Source: JAEUMW01 sp963734295 (GTDB taxonomy: Bacteria; Pseudomonadota; Gammaproteobacteria; Burkholderiales; JAEUMW01). Taken from it: DNA of 64,000 nt. Below the pieces are notes generated by a model. It saw only the letters and a list, made by a program, of their open reading frames with translations. It searched no databases and was not told the DNA's origin. A program made the translations under genes and the position numbers. Shown in pieces: positions 35,998 to 44,694 of the stretch. Position 1 is the first letter of the stretch. Each line of letters starts with the position of its first letter. The DNA lies in NCBI GenBank assembly GCA_963734295.1, contig CAVTGS010000012.1:372001-436000 (forward strand). The letters are read 5' to 3'.

Positions 35998-36000
35998 GAG

Positions 36001-38003
36001 ATGCAGAAGACTAAAGAGATCCAGGACGGACGCGGCCGCGTCGTGATCGACCGGGTTCGGCCCGAGGTCGACGGCGGACGGTTTCCCATCAAGCGCACGG
36101 TCGGCGAGCAGGTCGTCGTCACGGCCGATGTGTTCGCCGATGGGCACGACGTGATTCGTTGCCTGCTGCGCCACCGTCCGGAGGGGACGGACGCGTGGAT
36201 GGAAGTGCCGATGGAGGCTTCGTACAACGATCTGTGGCAGGCGAGCTTCAAGGTGAGCGAGCTCGGCCGCCACGTCTACACCGTGGCTGCCTGGGTCGAC
36301 CGCTTCTTCACCTGGCAGCACGATCTCGCGCGGCGCAGCGACCCGAAGGACATCGCGGTCGCGATGCGGGTGGGCGAAGAGTTGGTGCTGGAGGCAGCAG
36401 GGCGCGCGCCGGGGGCGGCCGGTGCGCGCTTGAAGGAGATCGCCGCGACGCTCGGCAAGGCGACATCACCCGACGCGGGCAAACAGCTCGGTGCCGACCG
36501 CGAGCTCACCGAGCTCATGTCGCGCCACGCGGAGCGGCGCTTCGCCGTCGAGTACGAACGCGTCCTGACGGTCGTAGTGGAACCGGTGCGCGCGCGCTTC
36601 AGCACGTGGTACGAGATGTTCCCTCGCTCGTGCGTCCCGGCGCAATGGAACGCACGGCACCTTCGCCGAATGCGAGAAGCGGCTGCCGTACATCGCGGAG
36701 ATGGGCTTCGACGTGCTCTACCTGCCGCCGATCCATCCCATCGGCATCGCCTTCCGCAAGGGCCGCAACAACGCGCTGGTGGCGGAGCCGGGCGAGCCCG
36801 GCAGTCCGTGGGCGATCGGCGCGGCGGAGGGCGGCCACAAGGCGGTGCATGCGGAGCTCGGCACGCTCGAGGATTTCCGGCGTCTGCTCAAGCGCGCCAA
36901 GGAACACGGCATCGACATCGCGCTCGACATCGCCTTCCAGTGCGCGCCCGACCACCCCTACGTCAAGGAGCATCCGACCTGGTTTCGCTGGCGCCCCGAC
37001 GGCACCGTGCAATACGCGGAAAACCCGCCGAAGAAATATCAGGACATCTATCCCTTCGATTTCGAGACGGACGACTGGCAAGCCGCTGTGGGAGGAGCTG
37101 AAGAGCATCTTCACCTTCTGGATCGAGCAGGGGGTGACCATCTTTCGCGTGGACAACCCGCACACCAAGCCCTTCCCGATGTGGGAATGGCTGATCGGCG
37201 AGGTGAAGCGCGACCATCCCGAGGCGATCTTCCTGGCCGAGGCCTTCACGCGGCCGAAGATCATGCACCGCCTGGCGAAGCTCGGCTACACGCAGTCGTA
37301 CACCTACTTCGCGTGGCGCAACACCAAGCACGAGCTGACCGAGTACTTCACCGAGCTCACGACGTCCGAGTCGCGCGAGTATTTCCGCCCAAATCTCTGG
37401 CCGAACACGCCGGACATTCTGACGGAGTTTCTCCAGTTCGGCGGGCGGCCCGGTTTCATGCTGCGGGTCGCGCTGGCCGCCACGCTCGGGGCGAGCTACG
37501 GCATCTATGGACCCGCGTACGAGCTGCTGGAGCATGTCGCGCGCGATCCGGGCAGCGAGGAATATCTCAACTCGGAGAAGTACGAGATCCGCACCTGGGA
37601 CCTCGACCGGCCTGACAGCCTGCGCCACTTCATCGCACGGCTCAACCGTATCCGCCGCGAGAATCTGTCGCTTCAGTCGGACTGGAGCCTGCGCTTCCAC
37701 CGTGTGGATAACGAGTCGCTGATCTGCTACAGCAAGTCTTCCGAGGACCGCCAGAATACGCTGGTGGTCGTCGCCAATCTCGATCCCCACCACACGCAGT
37801 CCGGGTGGGTCGAGTTGTCACTGCCTGGGCGCGATTTCGAGACCGACCGGCCGTACCAGGTGCACGACCTGCTCTCCGACGCGCGCTACCTGTGGCACGG
37901 CGCGCGAAACTTCGTGCAGCTCGATCCCGCCTCGACCCCCGTGCACATCTTCCGCGTGCGGCGCAAGGTGCGCACCGAGCACGACTTCGACTATTTCCTG
38001 TAA
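36001..38003 (+). pseudogene. glgE: Alpha-1,4-glucan:maltose-1-phosphate maltosyltransferase GlgE, two frameshifts
   Basis: GlgE extends glucans from maltose 1-phosphate. From ATG 36001 the N-terminal domain (RVRPEVDGGRFPIKR) runs to FPRS near 36630; the frame then changes to GTFAECEKRLPYIAEMGFDVLYLPPIHPIG, and near 37080 an extra C returns reading to a third frame with PLWEELKSIFTFWIEQGV, FRVDNPHTKPF (nucleophile), FLAEAFTRPK (acid/base) and GYTQSYTYFAW to the stop at 38003. Restored, it is a full-length GH13_3 enzyme of about 665 residues. Both changes are single bases, so an assembly fault is likely. It follows glgB directly. Confidence 0.9.
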
Positions 38004-38126
38004 GCACCCTCCGGAATCATGTGATCGGGTTGCCAGCCGGAAACCAAGGGCTCCGCTTGATCCAGAAGCGTTGGGGCCTGATACCTTTGCATCGCTCCTC
38101 GCGTTTGTTATTGGCACATATATTGC

Positions 38127-38154
38127 TTGTACGCTAAAAAGAGATTCGTATATA
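38127..38154 (+). promoter_or_regulatory. Possible promoter of the toxin-antitoxin-like pair
   Basis: TTGTAC (38127-38132), 16 bases, TATATA (38149-38154) in an AT-rich stretch. Transcription would begin within the inverted repeat that follows. Confidence 0.4.
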
Positions 38155-38158
38155 CAAT

Positions 38159-38197
38159 GGCATCACCTTTTCGTTGACATAGAGGCTGGGTGATGCC
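38159..38197 (+). promoter_or_regulatory. Inverted repeat covering the toxin start codon
   Basis: GGCATCACC (38159-38167) and its exact complement GGTGATGCC (38189-38197) are 21 bases apart. The right arm contains the start codons of the toxin-like gene. It may be an operator for the ribbon-helix-helix protein or an mRNA hairpin hiding the start. Confidence 0.5.
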
Positions 38198-38492
38198 AAT
38201 AATTATCTCGCAAAAGATCGCCAACAAACTGACACAGAAACACAGCGTATCAGGAGAAGAAGTTAGGCAATGTTTTGCGAATCGAGATGGTCGTCTACTT
38301 CGTGACACCCGAGAGGATCACGCTACCGATCCGCCAACATTATGGTTTATTTCGGAAACTGACTATGGTCGTAGGCTAAAAGTAATTTTCGTCGAGCGTG
38401 GCGGGAACATCTACATCAAGTCAGCGTTCGAACCCAATGAAGTGGAGCGTCGTATATATAACAAGCACGGTAGAGGGATTACAGATTCTTAA
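38193..38492 (+). CDS. BrnT/RelE-like toxin candidate
   Basis: A 99-residue basic protein (ATG 38193; a GTG at 38190 is also possible). It contains ISQKIANKLTQKHSVSGEEVRQCF, TLWFISETDYGRRLKVIFVE and an ending IKSAFEPNEVERRIYNKHG, a layout of one helix, a beta-sheet and a last helix similar to BrnT-like RelE-fold RNases. The typical BrnT start (FDPxKxxxN) is missing, so it is a distant relative or another family. It precedes an antitoxin-like gene by about 40 bases. Base composition is clearly more AT-rich than the surrounding glycogen genes, suggesting transfer. Confidence 0.6.
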   Translation: MPIIISQKIANKLTQKHSVSGEEVRQCFANRDGRLLRDTREDHATDPPTLWFISETDYGRRLKVIFVERGGNIYIKSAFEPNEVERRIYNKHGRGITDS

Positions 38493-38532
38493 TGTAGCCG
38501 CTATCGTATTGACACCACGCGAGGGAAAAGAA

Positions 38533-38886
38533 ATGGCCAAGCACGCAATCCGTGAAACAGATGAGGCATGGGACGAGCGGGCCTTGGGAGCGGAGGAAGA
38601 GTTTGTTGCCACAGTTGACGAGGGAACCGAGAGAAGAGTTGACGACGCTGCGTGCCTGCAGATGATCTCGATTCGGTTACAGAAGACAATGATTGAGGAC
38701 TTCAAGCTGATCGCCTCCATCAATAGGGGCATTGGCTATCAGACTCTTATGCGGCAGGTCTTACAACGATTTGTTGACTGCGAAATGAAACGCATCGCAC
38801 GGGAATCAATGGGCGAGAGGTCCGGCAAGAGAGACGCGGTGCGTCCCGAAACGGTCAAGAAACCCAAAGAACGGAAAGTGGCTTAG
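38533..38886 (+). CDS. Ribbon-helix-helix antitoxin candidate (CopG/BrnA-like)
   Basis: A 117-residue protein with an acidic N-terminal half (DEAWDERALGAEEEFVATVDEG) and a C-terminal ribbon-helix-helix segment (MISIRLQKTMIEDFKLIA, GIGYQTLMRQVLQRFVDCEMKR), ending in a basic tail. This order (toxin-binding acidic part, then RHH DNA-binding part) matches BrnA-type antitoxins. AGGGAAAAGAA lies before ATG 38533. It probably binds and represses its own promoter, where an inverted repeat lies. It is the second gene of the pair, toxin first as in brnTA. Confidence 0.68.
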   Translation: MAKHAIRETDEAWDERALGAEEEFVATVDEGTERRVDDAACLQMISIRLQKTMIEDFKLIASINRGIGYQTLMRQVLQRFVDCEMKRIARESMGERSGKRDAVRPETVKKPKERKVA

Positions 38887-39046
38887 CGCAGCTCGGAGAC
38901 GCTGACAGGAAAGCAACACGTCGGCGGAACGGTTCTAGAGGATTTGTGGGGCTCTCGTCGAACAAGGTGCTCCGAAACACTGACCTACTACCCAATCGTC
39001 GGCACTGAAAAAGCAGGGTTCCGTTGCTGTTGGAGGTACCAGCGCG

Positions 39047-40250
39047 TCACACGAGTTTCCGATACAGCGCGAGCACTTCCTGGGCGATCGCCTTCCAGCT
39101 GAAGTGCTCGACCGCGCGCCTGCGGCTCGCTTCGCCCATCGCCTTGCGCAGCGGTTCGTCGGCGATGATCCGGTTGATGGGTGCGGCGAGACTGCGGGCG
39201 AACGCCTCGGGATCGACCGCCTCGAACGGGCTCTCGCGATGCTGTTCGAACTCGACGAGGTAGCCCGTTTCGCCGGGCAGGATGATCTCCTTGATGCCGC
39301 CGACCGCGCTGCCGACGACGGGCGTCCCGCACGCCATCGCTTCCAGGTTGATGATGCCGAAGGGTTCGTAAATGGATGGACAGCAGAACACCGCGGCGTG
39401 CGAGTAGAGCTCGATCTTGGCGGCGGTGTCGACCCATTCGCGAATCCAGATCACGTTTGGCCGGGTCTTCTGCACCGCCTGCACGCAGATCGGTCATTTC
39501 CTGCCCGATTTCCGGTGTATCCGGCTGCCCGGCACACAGCACGACCTGCACGCGCTCGTCGATGTGCCGGATCGCGTTGACGAGATGGATGATGCCCTTC
39601 TGCCGGGTGACGCGGCCGACGAAGAGCACGTAGGGAACGGCGGGATCGATGCCGAGGCGCTCCAGCGTGGCGGTACCGGTGACCGGATGGAACTCGTCGG
39701 TGTCGATGCCGTTGTAGATGACTTCGATCTTGCGCTCGTCGACGTCGAAGAGCTCGAGCACGTCTTCCTTCATGCCGCGCGAGACGGCGATGATGGCATC
39801 CGCGCGCTCCATCGCGGTCTTCTCGATCCAGGTGGAAAGATCGTAGCCGCGGCCGAGCTGTTCGCGTTTCCACGGACGATGGGGCTCGAGCGAATGCGTG
39901 GTGATCACGAGCGGGAGGCCGTAGCCGATCTGCGCCAGCACGCCGCCGAAATGCGTGTACCAGGTGTGGCAGTGAACGACCTGGGCGTCGACCGGTTCGG
40001 CGTTGAAGGCGATGCAGTTGCTGAAGGCGGAGAGCGTCGACTTGAGCCCGGCGTCGGTTCGCGCGAAGAGATCGGGATCGGCGGTGAAGCCCCGGGCGAC
40101 GAGATTCCCATCGTGCGACGCCTGATCGCCGAAGCAGCGCACCTCGACCTCGATCAGCTTGGCGAGCTCGCGACTCAGGTACTCGACGTGGATGCCGGCG
40201 CCGCCGTAGACGTTGGGGGGGAATTCGTTGGTGAGAAACAGCGCTTTCAT
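39047..40250 (-). pseudogene. glgM: Glycogen/maltose-1-phosphate synthase of the GlgM/GlgA (Corynebacterium) type, one frameshift
   Basis: A GT4 glycosyltransferase. From ATG 40250 it reads LFLTNEFPPNVYGGAGIHVEYL, HCHTWYTHFGG, ITTHSLEPHRPWK, FVGRVTRQKG; near 39489 one extra base changes the frame, and the rest (RPNVIWI, YSHAAVFCCPSIYEPFGIINLEAMACGTPVVGS in pieces, HFSWKAIAQEVL) ends at 39047. The GGAGIHVEYLSRELA start and EPFGIINLEAMACGTPV are typical of the actinobacterial-type enzyme that makes maltose 1-phosphate from ADP-glucose and glucose 1-phosphate for GlgE. With glgE and glgB close by, this completes a GlgM-GlgE-GlgB route. GGGAGG stands before the ATG. Confidence 0.85.
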
Positions 40251-41234
40251 TCTTGGACCTCCCGGGTTGTGTGTGGGCCGATTATACCTACCTCGCCCGG
40301 CCGGGCTGGCGGTGGCACGGCGGAGAGATCGGATGATCAGCGGGCTAGGGCAACCAGGATCTCGGGCGGAGTCGAGCGACGCAACTGGACATGCAGCCGG
40401 ACCGAGCCCATCAATGCTGTAGCCATCAGGGTAGCTCGGATGTCTCATCTCGGTTCGCAGCCGTGGACGTCGCCTCGGCGGCAAGTACCGCACCAACCGG
40501 CCGCGCAATCTCAGGCCAGCCGGCACGAGCCTTCGCATCAGGGGAGAGGGTCGGGGAAACCCGAAGGCTTCGATGAGCGGGTCGTCCAGCATGGCGTGAA
40601 TCGCCGAGCGAACCAGCGGCGCGACGGGCCTGGGGAACCAGGAAACGAACAGCTCGCGCGTCGCGGTCCCGATCCGTCGATTCGTCGCGTTGAACTGGAA
40701 GTGCCGCCGTTCGTACTCCCGGTTGTACGCTTCGAACGCCGCAAAGTCCGCTGGAATGCCTTTGATCCCCATGCGCCGGCCGACTTCGCGCCAGAAGTGG
40801 AAGAAGCCGAGACGTTCCTGCTCGCACATCGGCCGCCAGCCATACCGCTCGTTCCAGCGAATCGGCTCGTAGACGAAGGTGGAGAGGACGTAGAGATAGT
40901 CCTCGTTGCTGATCGCGAAGCGACGGTGGATCTGATTCATCCGCCGCAGTGCCTGGCGGCCACGGTCGCTGTCGTAGCCCCATTCCATCATCTCGCTCAC
41001 GATGAGGTCCGTGTCGTCGTAGCGCTTCTGCGGGCAGGCCAGAAACTCCCCTGTGTTGTCGAGCAGACTCGAGATGCTGGGCACGCAGTAGGTGCGGAAC
41101 AGCGCGAATTCCAGCGCCCGCGTCGTATCGAACGGGAACTCGTAACACGAGGAGAGAAACACGATCCGGTGGTGGTCTCGCTCGGGATCGAGCTGCCGGA
41201 TCTCTTCCAGTATTCGATAACGCGAAGCGACCAT
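40251..41234 (-). CDS. MpaB-like oxygenase (DUF2236), no stop before glgM
   Basis: The product from ATG 41234 begins RYRILEEIRQLDPERDHHRI and has YEFPFDTTRALEFALFRTY, YDDTDLIVSEMMEWGYDS and RFAISNEDYLYVLSTFVYEP, marks of the DUF2236/oxygenase MpaB family, haem-dependent oxidases or oxygenases related to the latex-clearing protein. The conserved part ends near 40400 (HPSYPDGYSIDGLGP). The frame then continues without a stop for about 50 codons and enters glgM in frame. Either the stop was lost, an indel near the 3' end hides it, or a fusion protein is made. The end given is only the glgM start. The gene follows the SRPBCC gene by 14 bases. Substrate unknown. Confidence 0.72.
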
Positions 41235-41248
41235 CGCTGTCAACCTTT

Positions 41249-41726
41249 TTAGCTCTGAACGAGGTCCGCGGATGCAAGCTGCTCGTCGCGCAAGCGCTGC
41301 TCGACCAGTTCCTTCAGGCGGCGCACGCCCTCGTCCGATTGGCTCTGCATCAGGCTGCGCACATTGTCGGCCCCAGGGAGGACTTGCGCCAGCAGCGCCT
41401 CGTCGTACTCCAGCTCCCGCCGAAAGTCGATCGCATCGCCCCTCGACTCGAAAGCATACGTGATCCGGGCGGGCGAGGTGAGGGCCTGCAGCACGACGCG
41501 AGACAGGGCGAACGTGCTCCGTCACGCGCCAGGTCACGTCGAGCTCGAATCCGGCGAAGCGTACACGCTCGTGAACGATGTCGCCGAGCTGATAGGGTTG
41601 ATGAATGACCCCGGAGACCGAGAGGGTGGCCGGGTGCCATTCCGGCCAGAAGCGGGCCGAGGTGACGAGATCGAAGACGGGTCCGGCGGGGCCTGTGATG
41701 CTGGTGACGCTTACGACGATGGTCAT
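41249..41726 (-). pseudogene. SRPBCC-family (START/Bet v1-like) protein, one frameshift
   Basis: A small ligand-binding or cyclase/dehydrase-fold protein. From ATG 41726 the sequence reads ITGPAGPVFDLVTSARFWPEWHPAT, GVIHQPYQLGDIVHERVRF and DVTWRVTEH; near 41505-41520 the frame changes and continues with VVLQALTSPARITYAFESRGD and GVRRLKELVEQRLRDEQ to 41249. VFDxVTxxxxWPEWHP is the classic SRPBCC beginning. It precedes the MpaB-like gene by 14 bases and probably shares its transcript, so the two may act on the same hydrophobic molecule (inference). Confidence 0.78.
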
Positions 41727-41815
41727 GGGCTGTCTCCGGTGCGAGGGTCAGAATTCAGGTCATCGGGAATCTCCGTGTCGATGTACGATACGCAGCGCTT
41801 ACTGGATGCTCGACG

Positions 41816-42031
41816 ATGACGGACACCGACTTACACGAATTGAACGCAAAGGGGCAGGGTGACGACGTACCGTCGCCCTGCATCAACGTCTGCGCCGTCC
41901 ATCCCAGCACGGGCTGGTGCCTCGGGTGTTACCGCACCCTGGAAGAAATCGCCGCGTGGCGGGATTGCTCCGCCGACGAGAAACGCGGGGTACTGGCGCG
42001 CCTGCCCGCGCGGCGCTGGCGGCAGGGGTGA
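41816..42031 (+). CDS. DUF1289 protein (small cysteine-rich)
   Basis: A 71-residue protein with the DUF1289 signature: SPCINVCAVHPSTGWCLGCYRTLEEIAAW, here read as two halves, with four cysteines (CxxxC and CxxC) that likely bind a metal or an iron-sulfur cluster, followed by ADEKRGVLARLPARR. The function of this family is unknown. It is divergent from the SRPBCC gene and a single gene. Confidence 0.9.
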   Translation: MTDTDLHELNAKGQGDDVPSPCINVCAVHPSTGWCLGCYRTLEEIAAWRDCSADEKRGVLARLPARRWRQG

Positions 42032-42208
42032 TCGCTGCCATCTCCCGAGGCGCCTTCCACTCGCGCGCCTCTCATTCGAAGTTGCCCGCGTAGTTAGTCG
42101 CGGTCTAGTCCAAATGCCCTATGGTGCGCTCGCACGGCGGCGCCTACGCTCCTGCCACGCGGTTCGTCGATCGTTGGCCGCGGGTTCCAAGTCGCAGGGG
42201 AGGAGGGA

Positions 42209-43501
42209 ATGCACATGGCGGATCAGCCCATGGTCGCGGGTGGCAGTGAGATCAAGCGCCTCGTGCTCTGTTTCGACGGCACGTGGAACACGCCCGAGGA
42301 CCAGACCAACGTCTCCCGCATCTATGCGGCCATCGCGGATGTCCATGCCGGTTGCAAGGGTCAGCTCAAGTTCTACGACACGGGGGTCGGCACCAGCTCG
42401 GGCTCGAGAGTCACGGGCGCGGCCTTCGGCTGGGGGCTCGACGAGAACATCCTCCAGGGTTATTGCTGGCTCATCAACGAATACCGGCCGCTGCCGGGAG
42501 TGCCGCTGCGCGAGCCCGAACCGGACGGGGAGGTTTTCGAAGCCGGTCCGGACATCTTCATCCTCGGTTTCAGCCGCGGCGCATACACGGCGCGGAGCCT
42601 CGCGGGACTGATCAATCGCTGCGGCCTGCCCAAGCGCGAGCTCTTCGCGGGCGAGGTCGATCCTGCGACCGGTCGGCCCGAAGGCCGCGCCCACACCCAG
42701 TCGCCGATCGTGCGGCGCGCCTGGGAGCTCTATCGCGAGAAGTTCGCCGCCGGCATAGAGGGCCGCAAGCAGGCGCCGCTCGTGGCCTTCCGGCGCGACC
42801 ATTCGCGTAACGTCAAGGTGCGGTTCCTGGGCGTGTGGGATACGGTGGGCGCGCTCGGCGTGCCGATGTTCTCGAACAGCGCTCTGGCCCGCTTCAGATA
42901 CGGCTTTCACGACACCAGCCTGGGACGCGTGGTCGAATGCGCCTATCACGCAGTCGCCATCGACGAGCAGCGCGAGGACTACGAGGTGGCGCTGTGGGAC
43001 CGTAAGCATGAGTACACCCGCGACGTCGAGCAGCGCTGGTTTCCCGGCGCCCACGCCAACGTCGGCGGTGGCTACCAGGACGATCTGCTGCCCGATCCTC
43101 CGCTCAAGTGGATCGCCGAAAAAGCCATTGCCGAGGGTCTCGAGTTCACGGACGAGCGCGGCATGCGGCTCGGAGGCCTGCGCTGCAAGCGCACCCTGCC
43201 GGAGGACTTCAAGCTGCGGGGCAACGAGTACATGTCGCCGGTGCGCGATTCCTATGCCGAATTCCTCCACGGCATCTACCGCATCGGCCGCGCGCTCAAG
43301 CCCAATGGCGGACGGTACTACCGGCCGATGCTGATCGGCGGCGCGGGCGAGACCATCGACGAAAGCGCGCACATGAAGTGGGCGGCGGATCCTTCCTACC
43401 GGCCGCCCAATTTCGCTTTCGCCGGACGCGCCGACATGAGCCCGAGGACGGGCGCATCGGTCGTCGTCACTGCGGGTCAGGCGCAGTCCGGCAATATCTG
43501 A
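42209..43501 (+). CDS. DUF2235 (Tle1-like) alpha/beta hydrolase
   Basis: A 430-residue cytoplasmic-looking protein. LVLCFDGTWNTPEDQTNVSRIY opens the DUF2235 domain; GFSRGAYTARSLAGLI carries the GxSxG nucleophile, and FLGVWDTVGALG and HAVAIDEQRED and WFPGAHANVGGGY hold the remaining conserved Asp and His positions. The family includes type VI secretion phospholipase effectors (Tle1), but no VgrG, PAAR or immunity protein is nearby, and many non-secreted members exist. The next gene, 21 bases on, encodes a membrane protein. ATG 42209 follows GGGGAGGAGGGA. Substrate unknown, lipase or phospholipase activity inferred. Confidence 0.85.
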   Translation: MHMADQPMVAGGSEIKRLVLCFDGTWNTPEDQTNVSRIYAAIADVHAGCKGQLKFYDTGVGTSSGSRVTGAAFGWGLDENILQGYCWLINEYRPLPGVPLREPEPDGEVFEAGPDIFILGFSRGAYTARSLAGLINRCGLPKRELFAGEVDPATGRPEGRAHTQSPIVRRAWELYREKFAAGIEGRKQAPLVAFRRDHSRNVKVRFLGVWDTVGALGVPMFSNSALARFRYGFHDTSLGRVVECAYHAVAIDEQREDYEVALWDRKHEYTRDVEQRWFPGAHANVGGGYQDDLLPDPPLKWIAEKAIAEGLEFTDERGMRLGGLRCKRTLPEDFKLRGNEYMSPVRDSYAEFLHGIYRIGRALKPNGGRYYRPMLIGGAGETIDESAHMKWAADPSYRPPNFAFAGRADMSPRTGASVVVTAGQAQSGNI

Positions 43502-43522
43502 CGAGACGAGGAGAGACGAGCC

Positions 43523-44545
43523 ATGGGCCTGTCCGGCGTGCTCGAGGCGATCATCGGCCTCGCTTTCATTTATCTCCTCGTCAGCATGTTCTGCTCGGGC
43601 GTCAACGAGCTCGTCGCACAGGAGCTCGGGCGCCGCGGGAAATTTCTGCGCGAAGGCCTCGTCAACCTCGTCGCGGATCGCTGGTTCTACCTTCGGGTCA
43701 TCAACCACCCGCTGGTCGCGAGCATGTACCGCGACCTGCCGGGCAAGCCCCGCACCCCTTCCTACATTCCGCCCGGCAACTTCGTCAATGCGATGATCGA
43801 TGTCGTGCTGCTCAAGGCGTCGCAGCTCGACCCCGACTTCGTACCGCGTCTCGCCCAGCCGCGCACGTTCGGCGATGTTCATGCCGCCGCGCTCAAATGC
43901 AAGGCGTTCGGCTACACCGTCGGCGATGCGATCCTGCCGCTCCTGGAAGCGTCTGAGGGCGATCTCGCCCGGGCGCGTGCGAACCTCGGAGCGTGGTACG
44001 AAAGCGGGATGCAGCGGGTCTCGGGCTGGTACAAGAAAGACGCGCGGCGCACGCTGCTCGCGATCGGCATCGCGGTCGCGGTGCTGTTCAACGTGGATAC
44101 GCTGCAGATCGCGACCCAGCTCGCGCATTCCTCGGCGCTGCGCAGCGCGCTGGCCGACGCGGCGGCTCGCGTCTCGGCAACCGGGCGCGTGGAGGGGGTC
44201 GATGCCAAGCCTGGCGATGGTGCTGCAGCCGTGTCGGCGGAAGACACCAGGAAGCTCGCCGCTACGCTCGCCGAGCTCGAAGGGGCGGGGTTGCCGATCG
44301 GATTCTCCTGCCTCAGCCCGGCGAGCCTCGACCGCCGCGACGGCTTGGTTGCCGTCCTCGAGAACTGCTGGGAGCAGACGAGGCAAGAAGCGGGCGGCAA
44401 CTGGCTCATCAAGATCCTGGGCTGGCTCATCACGGGGCTCGCCGTGAGCCTGGGCGCACCGTTCTGGTTCGACCTCCTGAATCGCTTCGTGGACCTGCGC
44501 GGAGCGGGCAAGAGGCCCACTCCGGCCAAGCCGGCGGATGCGTGA
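43523..44545 (+). CDS. Membrane protein of unknown function, partner of DUF2235 hydrolase
   Basis: A 340-residue protein with a hydrophobic N-terminal helix (LEAIIGLAFIYLLVSMFCSGVNELVAQELG), a second about residues 172-192 (LLAIGIAVAVLFNVDTLQIA), and a third near 285-305 (IKILGWLITGLAVSLGAPF). The parts between are charged and helical. I do not recognise a named family. It begins 21 bases after the DUF2235 gene and has AGGAGAGACG as ribosome binding site, so it is probably co-expressed; it may hold the hydrolase at the membrane or protect from it (inference). Confidence 0.6.
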   Translation: MGLSGVLEAIIGLAFIYLLVSMFCSGVNELVAQELGRRGKFLREGLVNLVADRWFYLRVINHPLVASMYRDLPGKPRTPSYIPPGNFVNAMIDVVLLKASQLDPDFVPRLAQPRTFGDVHAAALKCKAFGYTVGDAILPLLEASEGDLARARANLGAWYESGMQRVSGWYKKDARRTLLAIGIAVAVLFNVDTLQIATQLAHSSALRSALADAAARVSATGRVEGVDAKPGDGAAAVSAEDTRKLAATLAELEGAGLPIGFSCLSPASLDRRDGLVAVLENCWEQTRQEAGGNWLIKILGWLITGLAVSLGAPFWFDLLNRFVDLRGAGKRPTPAKPADA

Positions 44546-44694
44546 TGGCCCTGGAACGCGCTGCGAAGTCGACGCTCTCACGGCACCTTGCACTCGTTCG
44601 CATTGCATCTATACTGAAAGCCAGTGCGCCGGCAGACGATGCGCTTGCAGGCGCCGCGATATCGACGGCAAGAAGCGACTCACAGGGAGCAAAA

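Noticed and set aside
42209..43501. Type VI secretion effector with immunity gene
   Set aside because: The hydrolase is Tle1-like, but no VgrG, PAAR, Hcp or typical immunity gene is near; kept only as a DUF2235 hydrolase.
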